From Metaclostridioides mangenotii (GTDB taxonomy: Bacteria > Bacillota > Clostridia > Peptostreptococcales > Peptostreptococcaceae), in contig NZ_JAGGJX010000001.1 in NCBI RefSeq assembly GCF_017873185.1, forward strand, positions 744,001 to 808,000: a stretch of 64,000 nucleotides of DNA, in the 5' to 3' direction. The notes beneath the pieces are model-generated. The model made no database searches. It saw only the letters and a list, made by a program, of their open reading frames with translations, and was not told the origin of the DNA. Below are positions 25,585 through 35,601 of the stretch, piece after piece (position 1 is the stretch's first letter; each line of letters opens with the position of its first letter). The position numbers were made by a program, and so were the translations under genes.

Positions 25585-26379
25585 TTATTCTGTATATGCC
25601 AAATTTCTATTAACTAATTCAGTTACAAAGAAGCTTCCAACATCCTGTGCAAATTTACCTGCTCCGAACCCTGCATCATAACCTAGTTCTTTTGCAAGTT
25701 CATGACTTATTCTTGGGCCACCACAAAGAAGTATAACTTTATCACGCAAACCCTCGGCTTCTAGCAATTCTACTAGATTTGTTAGGTTTTCTATATGAAT
25801 GTTTTTTTGAGTTACAGTTTGAGAAACTAACAACACGTCAGCTTCAAGTTCAACTGCTTTTTTTATAAATTCTTCGTTAGTAACTTGACTACCCAGGTTG
25901 TACGCTTCTATTCCTTCATATCTTTCTAAACCATAATTACCTGCATATCCTTTCATATTCATTATTGCATCTATTCCAACTGTATGCGCATCAGTTCCAG
26001 TACTTGCTCCTACTATCACTACATCCCTTTTTATATTTTCTTTTATGTAATTTTCTATTTCTTTCTTGTCCATAGTATCTTCTTGCGCTACTTCTACATG
26101 AATATCCTCGTAATTAACACCCTTTTCTAAGCTTCCATATACAACATAGAAAGTAAATTCCTTGTCAAGTGCTTTATGATGAGCTACATTTATATCACCT
26201 AGTCCCATATTCATAACAGTAAGTTTTGCAGCTTCTATACCTTTTTCATCGTCTTTTATTGGTAATGTAAAGCTAACTTGTACTTTAGCATCATTTAATG
26301 TATCACCATAAGGTTTAACATTTTTTAAATCAAGATTTTTGTCGTATTCCTTATTTTCCAAAGAATATGATCCACTCAT
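25585..26379 (-). CDS. kamE: Lysine 5,6-aminomutase beta subunit (B12-binding)
   Basis: The protein is 264 residues from the ATG that overlaps the kamD stop by one base (TAATG), at good distance from AGGAGGT; another ATG two codons earlier is too close. It contains the cobalamin-binding DAHTVGID motif (His is the lower axial ligand of adenosylcobalamin) with the downstream GSQV and CGGPRISHELAKELGYDAGF Rossmann-like parts. KamE and KamD move the terminal amino group of L-beta-lysine from C6 to C5, giving 3,5-diaminohexanoate, using adenosylcobalamin and PLP. The KamE N-terminal domain carries the lysine that binds PLP in the resting enzyme in the known protein. Cytoplasmic. Confidence 0.95.
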   Translation of the reverse strand: MSGSYSLENKEYDKNLDLKNVKPYGDTLNDAKVQVSFTLPIKDDEKGIEAAKLTVMNMGLGDINVAHHKALDKEFTFYVVYGSLEKGVNYEDIHVEVAQEDTMDKKEIENYIKENIKRDVVIVGASTGTDAHTVGIDAIMNMKGYAGNYGLERYEGIEAYNLGSQVTNEEFIKKAVELEADVLLVSQTVTQKNIHIENLTNLVELLEAEGLRDKVILLCGGPRISHELAKELGYDAGFGAGKFAQDVGSFFVTELVNRNLAYTE

Positions 26380-27938
26380 TAGCATTTACCTCCTAACATT
26401 AAATCTATAAATGGGTTGAAGTATACACTATCTTTCATAACAACTCCATCAAGTCCTTTTCCACCATCTATCGGTCTTTTTATACCTGCAAACTTACCTT
26501 TTTCTATAGTTTTAAATAATCCATCTTTTTCTATTTCAGATATTAAATCATATGCATTATTCAAAACTTCATCAGCTCTGTTACACATTAATCCATCTTT
26601 TTTAAATTCTATTTCTTCTCCAATATCTTTCATAGTATTGAATATATATTGAGCGTTATCTATTGAAATTGCTCTATCTGATATAAATGGTGTATGTATA
26701 GCTTCTGTAAGCATCCCTAGTAAGTGTAGCTTTTGGTTTGTCATTATAGTTACCATATTAAATAAAGCATCTTGTACTTGACCTTTAAATATATCACCAG
26801 TCATAAACTTAGTAGGAGGCATATATTTTAGAGGTGCCTTAGGGAATATTTCTCTAGCCATCTGAGCCTGGGCTAATTCATATAAGAAACCATTTTCAAC
26901 GTCTGGACTTATTTCAAAAGCATGTCCAAGCCCCATCTGTTCTTCTGGAAGTCCTGCAACAAGTGCGAATTGTTCATTTATAAATTGAGATACAAGAACG
27001 GTATGCGCTTCTTCTACTGCATCTGCTGTTGTTAAGTAGTTATCTTCACCTGTATTTATTATAACCCCTGCAAATCCATTTATTATTCTTGAAAAAAATT
27101 GGTCTATCATAGTTCTCTTCATGTTTATATCTCTAAATAATATTCCATATAAAGCGTCATTTAACATAACATCAAGTCTATTTTGTGCGCCAAGAGCTGC
27201 TATTTCTGGCATACATAAACCAGAACAGTAGTTACAAAGTCTAATATATCTTCCTAGCTCAACTCCAACTTCATCTAGTGCTTCTCTCATAAGTCTGAAA
27301 TTTTCACCTGTTGCATAAGTCCCACCAAAACCTTCAGTGGTAGCACCATATGGTACAAAATCAAGTAAGCTTTGACCCGTTGTTCTTATAACAGCTATAA
27401 TATCTGCACCTTGTTTAGCTGCCGCAACTGCTTGTGTTATATCTTCATATATGTTTCCAGTTGCAACTATTAAATATAGATACGGGCCTTTCTTATCACC
27501 AAATTCATTTAAATATTCTTCTCTTTTATTTCTGTTAACTTTTATTTGTTCTACACTTTTTTTAGCTATATCATTTATCTTAAGCTTAACATCAAAAACA
27601 TCATGTTCTTTAATGTTGCATAAATCTAAATCTCCATTTAATACCTTCTCTGCTATTTCTTGTGGAGTAAGACCTGTGTTTATCATTGCATTACCTATGT
27701 AATAGGCAACACCCATTCCTAAAGATCCATCATTTGAGTTTTTAATGCTATCAACTACAATATTTGGTAGAGGCACTCCAAATTCATCTACACCATCTAC
27801 ACCAAGTAATCTTAGTATTGTTCTTTCAACTGATACTGTGGTGTTTTTATTTATAAACTCTTGTGTATCTAATACTATATTGCGTGCTGATTTACGAACT
27901 TTTTCTACTATTTTGTAATCTAAATTTAGTTTACTCAT
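26379..27938 (-). CDS. kamD: Lysine 5,6-aminomutase alpha subunit
   Basis: The protein is 519 residues from MSKLNLDYKIVEKVR; the chosen ATG follows GAGGAGGATTAAT, and an earlier in-frame ATG five codons upstream lies inside the end of kamC. The sequence is the TIM-barrel catalytic subunit of the family, with VERTILRLLGVDGVDEFGVP, GQSLLDFVPYGATTEGFGGT, YCSGLCMPEIAALGAQNRLD and the C-terminal NPFIDLMLGGKC. It pairs with KamE to form the B12- and PLP-dependent mutase. Translational coupling with kamC upstream (1 bp gap) and kamE downstream (1-base overlap) suggests matched synthesis of all three. Confidence 0.95.
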   Translation of the reverse strand: MSKLNLDYKIVEKVRKSARNIVLDTQEFINKNTTVSVERTILRLLGVDGVDEFGVPLPNIVVDSIKNSNDGSLGMGVAYYIGNAMINTGLTPQEIAEKVLNGDLDLCNIKEHDVFDVKLKINDIAKKSVEQIKVNRNKREEYLNEFGDKKGPYLYLIVATGNIYEDITQAVAAAKQGADIIAVIRTTGQSLLDFVPYGATTEGFGGTYATGENFRLMREALDEVGVELGRYIRLCNYCSGLCMPEIAALGAQNRLDVMLNDALYGILFRDINMKRTMIDQFFSRIINGFAGVIINTGEDNYLTTADAVEEAHTVLVSQFINEQFALVAGLPEEQMGLGHAFEISPDVENGFLYELAQAQMAREIFPKAPLKYMPPTKFMTGDIFKGQVQDALFNMVTIMTNQKLHLLGMLTEAIHTPFISDRAISIDNAQYIFNTMKDIGEEIEFKKDGLMCNRADEVLNNAYDLISEIEKDGLFKTIEKGKFAGIKRPIDGGKGLDGVVMKDSVYFNPFIDLMLGGKC

Positions 27939-27939
27939 A

Positions 27940-29385
27940 TTAATCCTCCTCAAGCTTTATTATCCAGTTTGCAGCTATTTCTATAATCTCATTATCTAGT
28001 CCTAATAACTTACATACATTTAAAGCATCCTTTGGAACTTTAGTTTCTTTACTAACTTTTTCTAGTCTATAATCCATATATTCTTGAAGTAATTTTATTC
28101 CATTTGAGTTCTCATTTAGACCCATCCCAACCTTCAAATCTATTTGACGTTTTAGTCCATTAAAGTCTACATTCTTAAGACCTATCACTTGATAATACGT
28201 AGCATCATCTATATTTATATCATCTAAATGTGTAGATATTAAACTGATAGAATTATAATTTTTAAAATATTCACATATGGCTTTTAAAAGCATTCTTCCT
28301 TCTACTGGGTTTGTACCCCTGGCGAACTCATCTAGAGCTACAAATCCGTCTCTTACCTTCATAAGTTTTATTATTTCTTTTAATTTTATAATTTCAGCTC
28401 CAAATGTGCTTAGTCCTTTATTTATATCTTGCATGTCATCACTTATTAAATATATAAAGTCTAATACACATAAATTAGCCTCCTCAGCAAATACATAAAA
28501 ACCACATTGGAATAAATATAGATTAAGGGCTATTGTTTTCATACTTACACTCTTACCGCCCATATTAGCACCACTTATTATAGTAATTTTATTATCTATA
28601 TCTATACTAATTGGAATGTATTCTTTATTCTGCGAATTTAAAATTTCTTTAAGATTTGGATCTACAAGATTTTCAAAGCAAATCCTATTTTCATTATTTA
28701 TAGTAGGCTTTACTGCATTGTACTTAATTGCTAAGTTTGCCTTGGCAATAAGCAAATCCAATTTACCTATAGATTTCATATTTTCATCAATATTATTTAT
28801 ATAGTTAAATAGTTTTTCACTTAAATATTTTCTAATTTTTAATTCTTCTTTTTCTTCATTTAAAACAATATTTAATCTTTCTTTTTTAAATGTTTCTATT
28901 CTATCTGGATTTGTTTCAATAAAAATCTTTTTTTCTATATTTAGCTTATTTTTCCTAATGGAAGATAATTTTTTACTATAGGAATTATATATTTGGAATG
29001 TGGCTAAATTAAGTTCGTCTGGATCTAATAACTTAACAACTTCTTCTAGATCTTTAAAATTTATATAATCTATAGTTATGTTTAATTTTTGGTAGTTACT
29101 AATTATCTCGTTAGTATTTATAGCAAAATTTTTTATTTCAAATAATTCTAGTTCATCTAATACACTATTATTTTTTAATCTCTCTATAGTATTTTTTATA
29201 TTTTTAGTTTTACAAAATGCATACTCTATATCGTTATAAACAGCTTTATTTTCATTTAATCCATTAATTATTTTTTCTATATAATTAAGCTCCTTTGTAA
29301 GCTTCTTACTATTTTCTTTTTTATATATTTTTATATTAGCTTTTTCTTTCCCACCATATGGTGTTATCGTATTTACTTCATTCAT
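27940..29385 (-). CDS. kamC: MutS-like ATPase, lysine 5,6-aminomutase reactivase component
   Basis: The 481-residue protein has a helical N-terminal half and a C-terminal MutS-type ATPase. It shows the Walker A motif GANMGGKSVSMKT (about 275-287), Walker B ISLISTHLDD region, and DEFARGTNPVEG (signature/Walker B part). There is no DNA mismatch-recognition domain. Such proteins are always found with kamDE and are thought to reactivate the mutase by ATP-driven exchange of damaged cobalamin, together with KamB. It overlaps no gene but is directly followed by kamD. The ribosome binding site is weak and distant from ATG. Confidence 0.85.
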   Translation of the reverse strand: MNEVNTITPYGGKEKANIKIYKKENSKKLTKELNYIEKIINGLNENKAVYNDIEYAFCKTKNIKNTIERLKNNSVLDELELFEIKNFAINTNEIISNYQKLNITIDYINFKDLEEVVKLLDPDELNLATFQIYNSYSKKLSSIRKNKLNIEKKIFIETNPDRIETFKKERLNIVLNEEKEELKIRKYLSEKLFNYINNIDENMKSIGKLDLLIAKANLAIKYNAVKPTINNENRICFENLVDPNLKEILNSQNKEYIPISIDIDNKITIISGANMGGKSVSMKTIALNLYLFQCGFYVFAEEANLCVLDFIYLISDDMQDINKGLSTFGAEIIKLKEIIKLMKVRDGFVALDEFARGTNPVEGRMLLKAICEYFKNYNSISLISTHLDDINIDDATYYQVIGLKNVDFNGLKRQIDLKVGMGLNENSNGIKLLQEYMDYRLEKVSKETKVPKDALNVCKLLGLDNEIIEIAANWIIKLEED

Positions 29386-29434
29386 TATAAATGATTTGAT
29401 ATATAATCACCTTCTTGCTTATAAAAACTTATTT

Positions 29435-30454
29435 TTATATATTAGCAACATTAAACACTTTTATGTCTGTTTTGTTCTGTATACTCTCTGTAAAATACTT
29501 ATTATCAAAGCTATACCCTTCTATTGATGTTGGATTTATACTTAATCCTATTAAATTTATCTTGTTTATTACTTTTATATCCCCTTTAAGCTTTATAAAC
29601 TTATCAAATATTTCTTTATCTAAGAATATCTTTGTGCTATCACTAACCAATATAGTAATATTTTTATATTCATTGCCACTTTTTATAAAGTTGTTTATAA
29701 ATTCATTGCTTACTATACCATTTACAACTACATATTTAGTATTTTTGTCTACTCTCTTTATAATTTCTTTTGAAGAATTTAAAGTAGTCTTTATATCTAT
29801 AAATTTAAATGAATAGTCTTTATCTACTAAACTTACCTTATATGTTTTTAAATTTTCATAGATTTTATAAAATCTTTCGTCATTAATTTTAGCGAGATTT
29901 AAAATATTAGCTTCGTATACTATTTTTTCAACTGCTTTATTTATGTCTTTATCAATTACAGCTCCACTACAAAATATTGTAGAATCTGTAATAGATGGCG
30001 AACCTAATGTTTTTCTTGATAAAGCTCCATCAACCATACTCAGGTCTGCTCCATAATATTTTAACCTTTCACATATGTACTTTATTTGAGTATTTATAGA
30101 TGGTCCTGCAAGCTCAACATATCCATCACTTAAAGACCTAAATATAACTATATTTCCCATGGGTGTCGTTATGCCTGTTAACTCTAAAATCTCTTTAGTT
30201 ATATCACTGCTTAAAGCTAAGTTTGTAGCTGTAGCTATTATAGTTTCTTTGTTTACATATATACTAGGCTTTTGAGTTTTAGTAACAACATCTAAACTTT
30301 CTCCATCTACACCTATCGATGTAAGTCCTAACACTATATTTTTATTTAAGCATTCTTTTAAAATATAGTTTAAAGTAGTAGTTTTGCCCACATTTTTGTA
30401 GTTACCTATAATAGATAGACTATTATATCTTAGTATTTCATCTAATATGTTCAT
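29435..30454 (-). CDS. kamB: P-loop protein, lysine 5,6-aminomutase reactivase component
   Basis: The protein is 339 residues from MNILDEILRYNSLSIIGNY, chosen because AAGGAT lies at proper spacing; a TTG-led extension to 30511 would run into the upstream hairpin. It has a P-loop GNYKNVGKTTTLNYIL near residues 17-32, ITTPMGNIVIFRS and MVDGALSRKTLGSP. It is conserved next to MutS-like KamC in lysine clusters and is thought to form the reactivase with it. A 17 bp perfect inverted repeat at 30510-30547 lies between kamA and this gene, possibly setting its expression level. Confidence 0.8.
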   Translation of the reverse strand: MNILDEILRYNSLSIIGNYKNVGKTTTLNYILKECLNKNIVLGLTSIGVDGESLDVVTKTQKPSIYVNKETIIATATNLALSSDITKEILELTGITTPMGNIVIFRSLSDGYVELAGPSINTQIKYICERLKYYGADLSMVDGALSRKTLGSPSITDSTIFCSGAVIDKDINKAVEKIVYEANILNLAKINDERFYKIYENLKTYKVSLVDKDYSFKFIDIKTTLNSSKEIIKRVDKNTKYVVVNGIVSNEFINNFIKSGNEYKNITILVSDSTKIFLDKEIFDKFIKLKGDIKVINKINLIGLSINPTSIEGYSFDNKYFTESIQNKTDIKVFNVANI

Positions 30455-30509
30455 AATCATATCCTTAAAACTAAAATTGATTTTTATAATCGGCGTACAT
30501 TTATTGTTC

Positions 30510-30547
30510 AAAGATATTATAAACTCATGCGAGTTTATAATATCTTT
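30510..30547 (-). promoter_or_regulatory. Perfect 17 bp hairpin between kamA and kamB
   Basis: AAAGATATTATAAACTC is followed by a 4-base loop (ATGC) and its exact complement. It sits in the intercistronic gap, about 55 bp upstream of kamB. There is no clear U-tract, so it is better read as an RNA processing or stability element or a partial terminator than as a full terminator. Confidence 0.7.
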
Positions 30548-30643
30548 GTTAAATCTTTGAACTGCAATTTTAAGAAATAAACATCAATATGCGACCCAAA
30601 ATTATAATTTTTATAATAAATCTCAGGTACTTTAAAAATTATT

Positions 30644-31894
30644 TTATCCTAATTGAGCACTAAGTTCTCTTTTCTTTCTTTCTAATCCAACTGGCTCAAG
30701 TACACTTCTTTGATTATTTATAAGTCCTGCTACCCCTACCTTTTCGACTACTTTTTCACCTTTACAGACTTCACACTCACATGTATGACTGTAATTACTT
30801 GGCTCTGTATAAGTAGTAATCACTCCCTCGAAATTTCTAAGGATAACTTTATCATAACTTTGAGATATTACATAATTAGGCATAACTGGAGTCTTACCAC
30901 CACCACCTGGTGCATCTACTACGAATGTTGGGATGCAATATCCTGATGTATGGCCTCTTAGGCCTTCCATAATTTCTATGCCTTTGGCTACTGGTGTTCT
31001 AAAGTGCTCTATTCCATTAGATAAGTCACATTGATATATATAGTATGGTCTAACTCTTATATTTGCCAAGTCATTTACTAACTTCATCATTACATGCATA
31101 CAGTCATTTACTCCTCTTAGTAGAACACTTTGGTTACCCAGAGGTATACCTGCATTTACCATTTTAGTACAAGCCTCTATAGCCTCAGGTGTTATTTCCT
31201 TGGGATGATTAAAATGTGTATTTAACCATACAGGGTGATATTTTTTCAACATATTTACTAAATTGTCAGTTATTCTTTGTGGCATAACAACAGGAACTCG
31301 ACTTCCAATTCTCACAATTTCAACATGTGGTATTTCTCTTAACTTCCTTATAATGTATTCAAGTCTATCATCACTCATTAAAAGTGCATCCCCACCTGAT
31401 AATAATACATCCCTTATAGCAGGTGTATTTCTTATATATTCTATAGCCTTGTCTATTCTATCAACTGGTTGTGCTCCATCATTTTGTCCTGCGAATCTTC
31501 TTCTAGTACAATGTCTACAGTACATCGCACATTGATCTGTTATTAAAAGCAAAGCTCTATCTGGATATCTATGTGTAAGGCCTGGAACAGGTGAGTCTCC
31601 ATCTTCATGAAGCGGATCATCTAAGTCAGCATCTGATACTTTCAACTCATCTGATGTTGGTATTGCTTGTTTTCTAACAGGATCATTAGGGTTTGTTGGA
31701 TCAATTAATGATAAGTAGTACGGTGTTATACTCATTCTCAAAGTTTTAAGACATTCCTTAACACCTTGCTCTTCATGCTCTGTAAGTGGAATATATTTTT
31801 TTAATTCTTCAACTGTAGTTATTCTATTTTTTACTTGCCAATTCCAATCATTCCATAATTCATTGCTAACATTTGTAAATATTTTTCTTTCCAT
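30644..31894 (-). CDS. kamA: Lysine 2,3-aminomutase (radical SAM, PLP)
   Basis: The 416-residue protein converts L-lysine to L-beta-lysine, the first step of the pathway. The radical SAM cluster motif is CAMYCRHCTRRRF (CxxxCxxC). LSGGDALLMSD is the SAM-binding glycine motif, and the PLP lysine lies in DAPGGGGKTPVMPNY. A C-terminal CECEVCKG supplies extra cysteines as in the characterised enzyme. Length and sequence fit KamA (416 residues in the clostridial enzyme). GGGAGGATATAAGTT precedes ATG. Followed by the hairpin and kamB; preceded by kdd at 18 bp. Confidence 0.97.
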   Translation of the reverse strand: MERKIFTNVSNELWNDWNWQVKNRITTVEELKKYIPLTEHEEQGVKECLKTLRMSITPYYLSLIDPTNPNDPVRKQAIPTSDELKVSDADLDDPLHEDGDSPVPGLTHRYPDRALLLITDQCAMYCRHCTRRRFAGQNDGAQPVDRIDKAIEYIRNTPAIRDVLLSGGDALLMSDDRLEYIIRKLREIPHVEIVRIGSRVPVVMPQRITDNLVNMLKKYHPVWLNTHFNHPKEITPEAIEACTKMVNAGIPLGNQSVLLRGVNDCMHVMMKLVNDLANIRVRPYYIYQCDLSNGIEHFRTPVAKGIEIMEGLRGHTSGYCIPTFVVDAPGGGGKTPVMPNYVISQSYDKVILRNFEGVITTYTEPSNYSHTCECEVCKGEKVVEKVGVAGLINNQRSVLEPVGLERKKRELSAQLG

Positions 31895-31912
31895 AACTTA
31901 TATCCTCCCTAG

Positions 31913-32944
31913 TTATATATATAAATTCTTAAATATTTTTCTTAATGTCGCACTTTCTCTCAAAGCAGTTAACGTGACATCTGCATGCCCCTTAGTGTAC
32001 CCGTTTCCTATTATCATATCTACATCTTTCCCTACACCCTCAGCTCCTAGAGCTGCTTTTGTGAATACTGTTGCCATAGAGAAAAAGTATACTACTCCAC
32101 CATTTCTAACTGGCAATATTGTACTCATTTCTGTATTTTGAACATTTACACAGTTTATCGCTAAATCAACCTCTTTACCGTCATTTACCTCTAATACTTT
32201 TTTAAGAACTTCTGTAGGATTTTTAGCATCTACAGCTATTACTGAATCTACAAGATTATTTTCCTTTAAGAATGTCGCTTGTTCGTCATCTATAACAAGA
32301 GCAATTACTCTTCCACTTTCACCTGCTTTTTTTCTAGCTTCATAACAGCAAAGCATTCCAGATTTTCCAGCAGCTCCAAGTATTAAAACACTATCTCCTT
32401 CTTTAACTAATTTTTGTGTCTGCGCAGGTGCTCCAGCAACATCAAGTGCCGCTAATGCTAAGTTTTCTTCCATATCTGTTGGTAACTTAGCATAAATTCC
32501 ACTCTCAAATAAAATTGCTTTTCCCTTAATTTCAACTCTGTCTATATCGGCTTTTATATCTATTATTTCTTCTATTTTTAACGGTGTTAATGATAGTGAT
32601 ACTAATGTTGCTATCTTGTCTCCTACTTTTAAATCTATTTTATCTACTAAGTCAGGACCTATTTTCTCTATAGTTCCTATTAACATACCTCCAGAGCCCG
32701 TTATCGGATTCTGCATTTTTCCCTTTTCTTCTACTATCTCTAATATTCTTGACTTTATCTTTTCTATATCATGATCGCATTCTTCTTCTATTTGGTTGAA
32801 ACTTGCTGAGTCTATATTCAATGCGTGTACATCTATTAAGATTTCATTATCATATATATTCATATCGTTGTTTATTTTTTTTGCTGGTTGTGGAAGTGAA
32901 TTTTCACCAATAACTCTATGTGTTCCATATTTGCATCCTTTCAT
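31913..32944 (-). CDS. kdd: L-erythro-3,5-diaminohexanoate dehydrogenase
   Basis: The 343-residue NAD(P)-dependent enzyme deaminates 3,5-diaminohexanoate oxidatively to 3-keto-5-aminohexanoate. It starts MKGCKYGTHRVIGENSLPQPA and has the nucleotide-binding VLILGAAGKSGMLCCYEARK motif of a zinc-less medium-chain dehydrogenase-like fold. GAGGGGGTTAG supports the start. Position between kamA and the CoA-transferase genes agrees with its step in the pathway. Confidence 0.95.
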   Translation of the reverse strand: MKGCKYGTHRVIGENSLPQPAKKINNDMNIYDNEILIDVHALNIDSASFNQIEEECDHDIEKIKSRILEIVEEKGKMQNPITGSGGMLIGTIEKIGPDLVDKIDLKVGDKIATLVSLSLTPLKIEEIIDIKADIDRVEIKGKAILFESGIYAKLPTDMEENLALAALDVAGAPAQTQKLVKEGDSVLILGAAGKSGMLCCYEARKKAGESGRVIALVIDDEQATFLKENNLVDSVIAVDAKNPTEVLKKVLEVNDGKEVDLAINCVNVQNTEMSTILPVRNGGVVYFFSMATVFTKAALGAEGVGKDVDMIIGNGYTKGHADVTLTALRESATLRKIFKNLYI

Positions 32945-32960
32945 TTCTAACCCCCTCTTT

Positions 32961-33620
32961 TTATACTAATTGTGCTTTCGTATACACTAAATTATCAGAT
33001 ATTATTAAATCTGCATCTGTCATTTCTTTTAATTCTTCTATCGTTATATCTTCACTTATTTCAGTTAAGATTAATCCTTCTTCTGTAACATTCATAACTG
33101 CAAATTCAGTTATTATCATATCAACTACACCTTTTGCAGTTAATGGAAGAGTACAGTTTTTTAGGATTTTAGATTTACCTTTTGCGGTATGTAACATGGC
33201 AACTATAACTTTTTTAGCACCAATTACTAAATCCATAGCCCCACCCATACCTGGCACTATTTTTCCAGGTACTATCCAATTAGCTAAGTTTCCATGTTGA
33301 TCTACTTCTAGTGCTCCTAGTACTGTTACATCTACGTGTCCTCCTCTTATGATTCCAAAAGACACTGATGTATCGAAGAAAGCGCCATTATCGTTTATAG
33401 TTACATATTGACCACCTGCATTAGTTATATATGGAATAATTTCATCTTCATTCGCAACTTTACCCATTCCAACCATTCCATTTTCTGATTGGAAAGTTAA
33501 ATTTACACCTTCTTCTATATAATTTGTGGTTAATGTGGGAAGCCCTATTCCTAAATTTACTAGTTGATTGTTTTTTAATTCTTTAGCTACTCTTCTAGCT
33601 ATAACCTCTTTAGGATTCAT
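32961..33620 (-). CDS. Butyryl-CoA:acetoacetate CoA-transferase beta subunit
   Basis: The 219-residue subunit belongs to class I CoA-transferases (AtoA/ScoB-like). It has [10 protein letters not shown] and the catalytic Glu in [10 protein letters not shown], then [22 protein letters not shown]. In lysine fermentation the enzyme moves CoA from butyryl-CoA to the acetoacetate made by Kce, releasing butyrate and forming acetoacetyl-CoA for thiolase. Its start overlaps the stop of the alpha subunit by one base, so the two are translationally coupled. Confidence 0.92.
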   Translation of the reverse strand: MNPKEVIARRVAKELKNNQLVNLGIGLPTLTTNYIEEGVNLTFQSENGMVGMGKVANEDEIIPYITNAGGQYVTINDNGAFFDTSVSFGIIRGGHVDVTVLGALEVDQHGNLANWIVPGKIVPGMGGAMDLVIGAKKVIVAMLHTAKGKSKILKNCTLPLTAKGVVDMIITEFAVMNVTEEGLILTEISEDITIEELKEMTDADLIISDNLVYTKAQLV

Positions 33621-34282
33621 TATTTTTCCTCCTTTATAATGTAATCTACTACTACACCTGGAGTCATTATCAATTCTTTATCTATATTTCCTACACTTAC
33701 TAATTCTTCAGCTTGGACTACTACTATATCACTTGCCATAGCTATCATTGGATTGAAATTTTTAGTTGTACCTTTATATACTGTATTTCCAAACTCGTCT
33801 ACCAAACTCCCATTTACAAGAGCAACATCGGCTCTTAATGGAAGTTCTAATAAATATTCTTTTCCATCTATAGTTATTATTTGTTTATTTTCTTCTACAA
33901 TAGTGCCTACTCCTGTAGGAGTTAATATTCCACCTAAACCATATCCACCTGCTCTTATCCTCTCTATAAGCGTTCCTTGTGGAGATAGCTCAACATCTAG
34001 TTTTCCTTCATTCATCAGTCTTCCGGTTTCTGAATTTGTACCTATGTGAGAAGCTATAACCTTTTTAACTTGATTATTAACAATAAGTCTTCCTATCCCT
34101 TCATCTACATAGGAAGTGTCATTCCCTATTATAGTTAAATTTTTCACATCTGATTCTATAAGTGAATCGATAAGGACTTCTCCTGTTCCACATCCTAAGA
34201 ATCCGCCTATCATAATAGTCATATCATCTTTAAAAAGTCCCTTTAGTGTTTCCAAAGATATAACTTTATTCATTTTAGACAC
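33620..34282 (-). CDS. Butyryl-CoA:acetoacetate CoA-transferase alpha subunit
   Basis: The 220-residue subunit is the AtoD/ScoA-like half, with [16 protein letters not shown], the HIGTN segment, [21 protein letters not shown] and [10 protein letters not shown]. It joins with the beta subunit encoded directly downstream. The alpha subunit binds CoA in the known family. It follows kce with a 14 bp gap. Confidence 0.92.
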   Translation of the reverse strand: MSKMNKVISLETLKGLFKDDMTIMIGGFLGCGTGEVLIDSLIESDVKNLTIIGNDTSYVDEGIGRLIVNNQVKKVIASHIGTNSETGRLMNEGKLDVELSPQGTLIERIRAGGYGLGGILTPTGVGTIVEENKQIITIDGKEYLLELPLRADVALVNGSLVDEFGNTVYKGTTKNFNPMIAMASDIVVVQAEELVSVGNIDKELIMTPGVVVDYIIKEEK

Positions 34283-34296
34283 CCCCTCAATGTATT

Positions 34297-35142
34297 CTAA
34301 GCTTCTTGTGTTCTTAATATCTTAGCTTCTAGACCAAGTATTTGACGAGCTTCTTCCGGCGTTGCAACTTCTCTTCCAAGTTCCCTTACAATATTTGCTG
34401 CTTTTCGAACAAATTCACCATTAGATGAAGCTGGTACTCCCTTTTTCATATAAACATTATCTTCAAAACCAACTCTTACATGTCCACCCATTAATACACC
34501 TAAGGCTATCATGTCAAATTGATATCTCCCTATACCACTTACTGTAAACGTGGAATTTTGAGGTATACTTTCTCTCATAAACATTAAATCTCTATAAGTT
34601 GCACCTATCCCCCCGTTAACGCCCATAACAAAGTTAAAATGCATATTATCATTAATAAACCCTTTTTTATTAAGCCTAATAGCCATGTCTACCATACCCT
34701 TGTCAAATACTTCTATCTCTGGCTTAATATTTAACTCTATCATTCTTTTTCCAAACTCTTTTATAGTATTTTCGGTATTTACAAATATTTCATCTCCACC
34801 AAAGTTACATGTTCCGCAATCTAATGTTGCCATTTCAGGATAAAGATCTACAGGTTGTATTCTTTCTTCATTGCTCATTCCAACTGCACCTCCAGTTGAA
34901 GGTTGAATAATGGCATCTGGACATGCAATTTTTATAGCATCTATACACTCTTTAAATCTGTTTTTATCTTGTGTAGGAGCACCATTATCCTCTCTTACAT
35001 GAAGATGTATTATACTTGCTCCGGCATCATAAGCTGACTTTGCTTCTCTCGCTATTTCTTCTACAGTGTACGGTACATTTGGATTATGCTCCTTTGTTAC
35101 CTCAGCACCACATATAGCCGCAGTTATTATAACCTTTTGCAT
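34297..35142 (-). CDS. kce: 3-keto-5-aminohexanoate cleavage enzyme
   Basis: The 281-residue TIM-barrel BKACE-family enzyme cleaves 3-keto-5-aminohexanoate with acetyl-CoA to 3-aminobutyryl-CoA and acetoacetate. The zinc site is visible as HLHVRED (two His of the motif) with a further Glu downstream, and GIGRYQFDMI...GGHVRVGFEDN is the typical C-terminal substrate-site segment. It belongs between kdd (substrate supply) and kal (product use), as found here. GGGGAGG precedes ATG. Confidence 0.96.
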   Translation of the reverse strand: MQKVIITAAICGAEVTKEHNPNVPYTVEEIAREAKSAYDAGASIIHLHVREDNGAPTQDKNRFKECIDAIKIACPDAIIQPSTGGAVGMSNEERIQPVDLYPEMATLDCGTCNFGGDEIFVNTENTIKEFGKRMIELNIKPEIEVFDKGMVDMAIRLNKKGFINDNMHFNFVMGVNGGIGATYRDLMFMRESIPQNSTFTVSGIGRYQFDMIALGVLMGGHVRVGFEDNVYMKKGVPASSNGEFVRKAANIVRELGREVATPEEARQILGLEAKILRTQEA

Positions 35143-35165
35143 ATTAAATCCTCCCCTTAAATAAA

Positions 35166-35546
35166 CTATAATCTTTGCTTATCTTTTGGTACTACGCAAG
35201 TTCCACTAGCTTTACAAACTACTATTGGATCCTTTAAAACCTCTGCTGCTGAATCATTTATGTCATTTCTCGGTATTATAACTTTTCTAGCTTCAAACAC
35301 CATTTTTCTAGAACTATTTCCGACATTAACAATTTCACCTACAGCTTCTATATAATCTCCTGCGTATACTGGGGCCATAAATTCTACACTATCATAAGCT
35401 TTAAATAAGCCTTCATCTCCATCATTTTGTATTAATAGTTCAGTCGCAACATCCCCAAACAATTGAAGCATCTTTGCACCATCTACTAAATTTCCACCGT
35501 AATGAACATCATGGCTGCTCATTCTCATTCTAATCATTGATTTCAT
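35166..35546 (-). CDS. kal: 3-aminobutyryl-CoA ammonia lyase
   Basis: The 126-residue hotdog-fold enzyme removes ammonia from 3-aminobutyryl-CoA to give crotonyl-CoA. It starts [39 protein letters not shown] and has the [20 protein letters not shown] strand typical of the family; length matches known Kal proteins. AAAGGAGAATGTACAT precedes ATG. It lies 55 bp after etfA and 23 bp before kce. Confidence 0.93.
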   Translation of the reverse strand: MKSMIRMRMSSHDVHYGGNLVDGAKMLQLFGDVATELLIQNDGDEGLFKAYDSVEFMAPVYAGDYIEAVGEIVNVGNSSRKMVFEARKVIIPRNDINDSAAEVLKDPIVVCKASGTCVVPKDKQRL

Positions 35547-35601
35547 ATGTACATTCTCCTTTAATCAGATTATTTGTATTTTGAAATATGTGTTGTATAT
35601 A

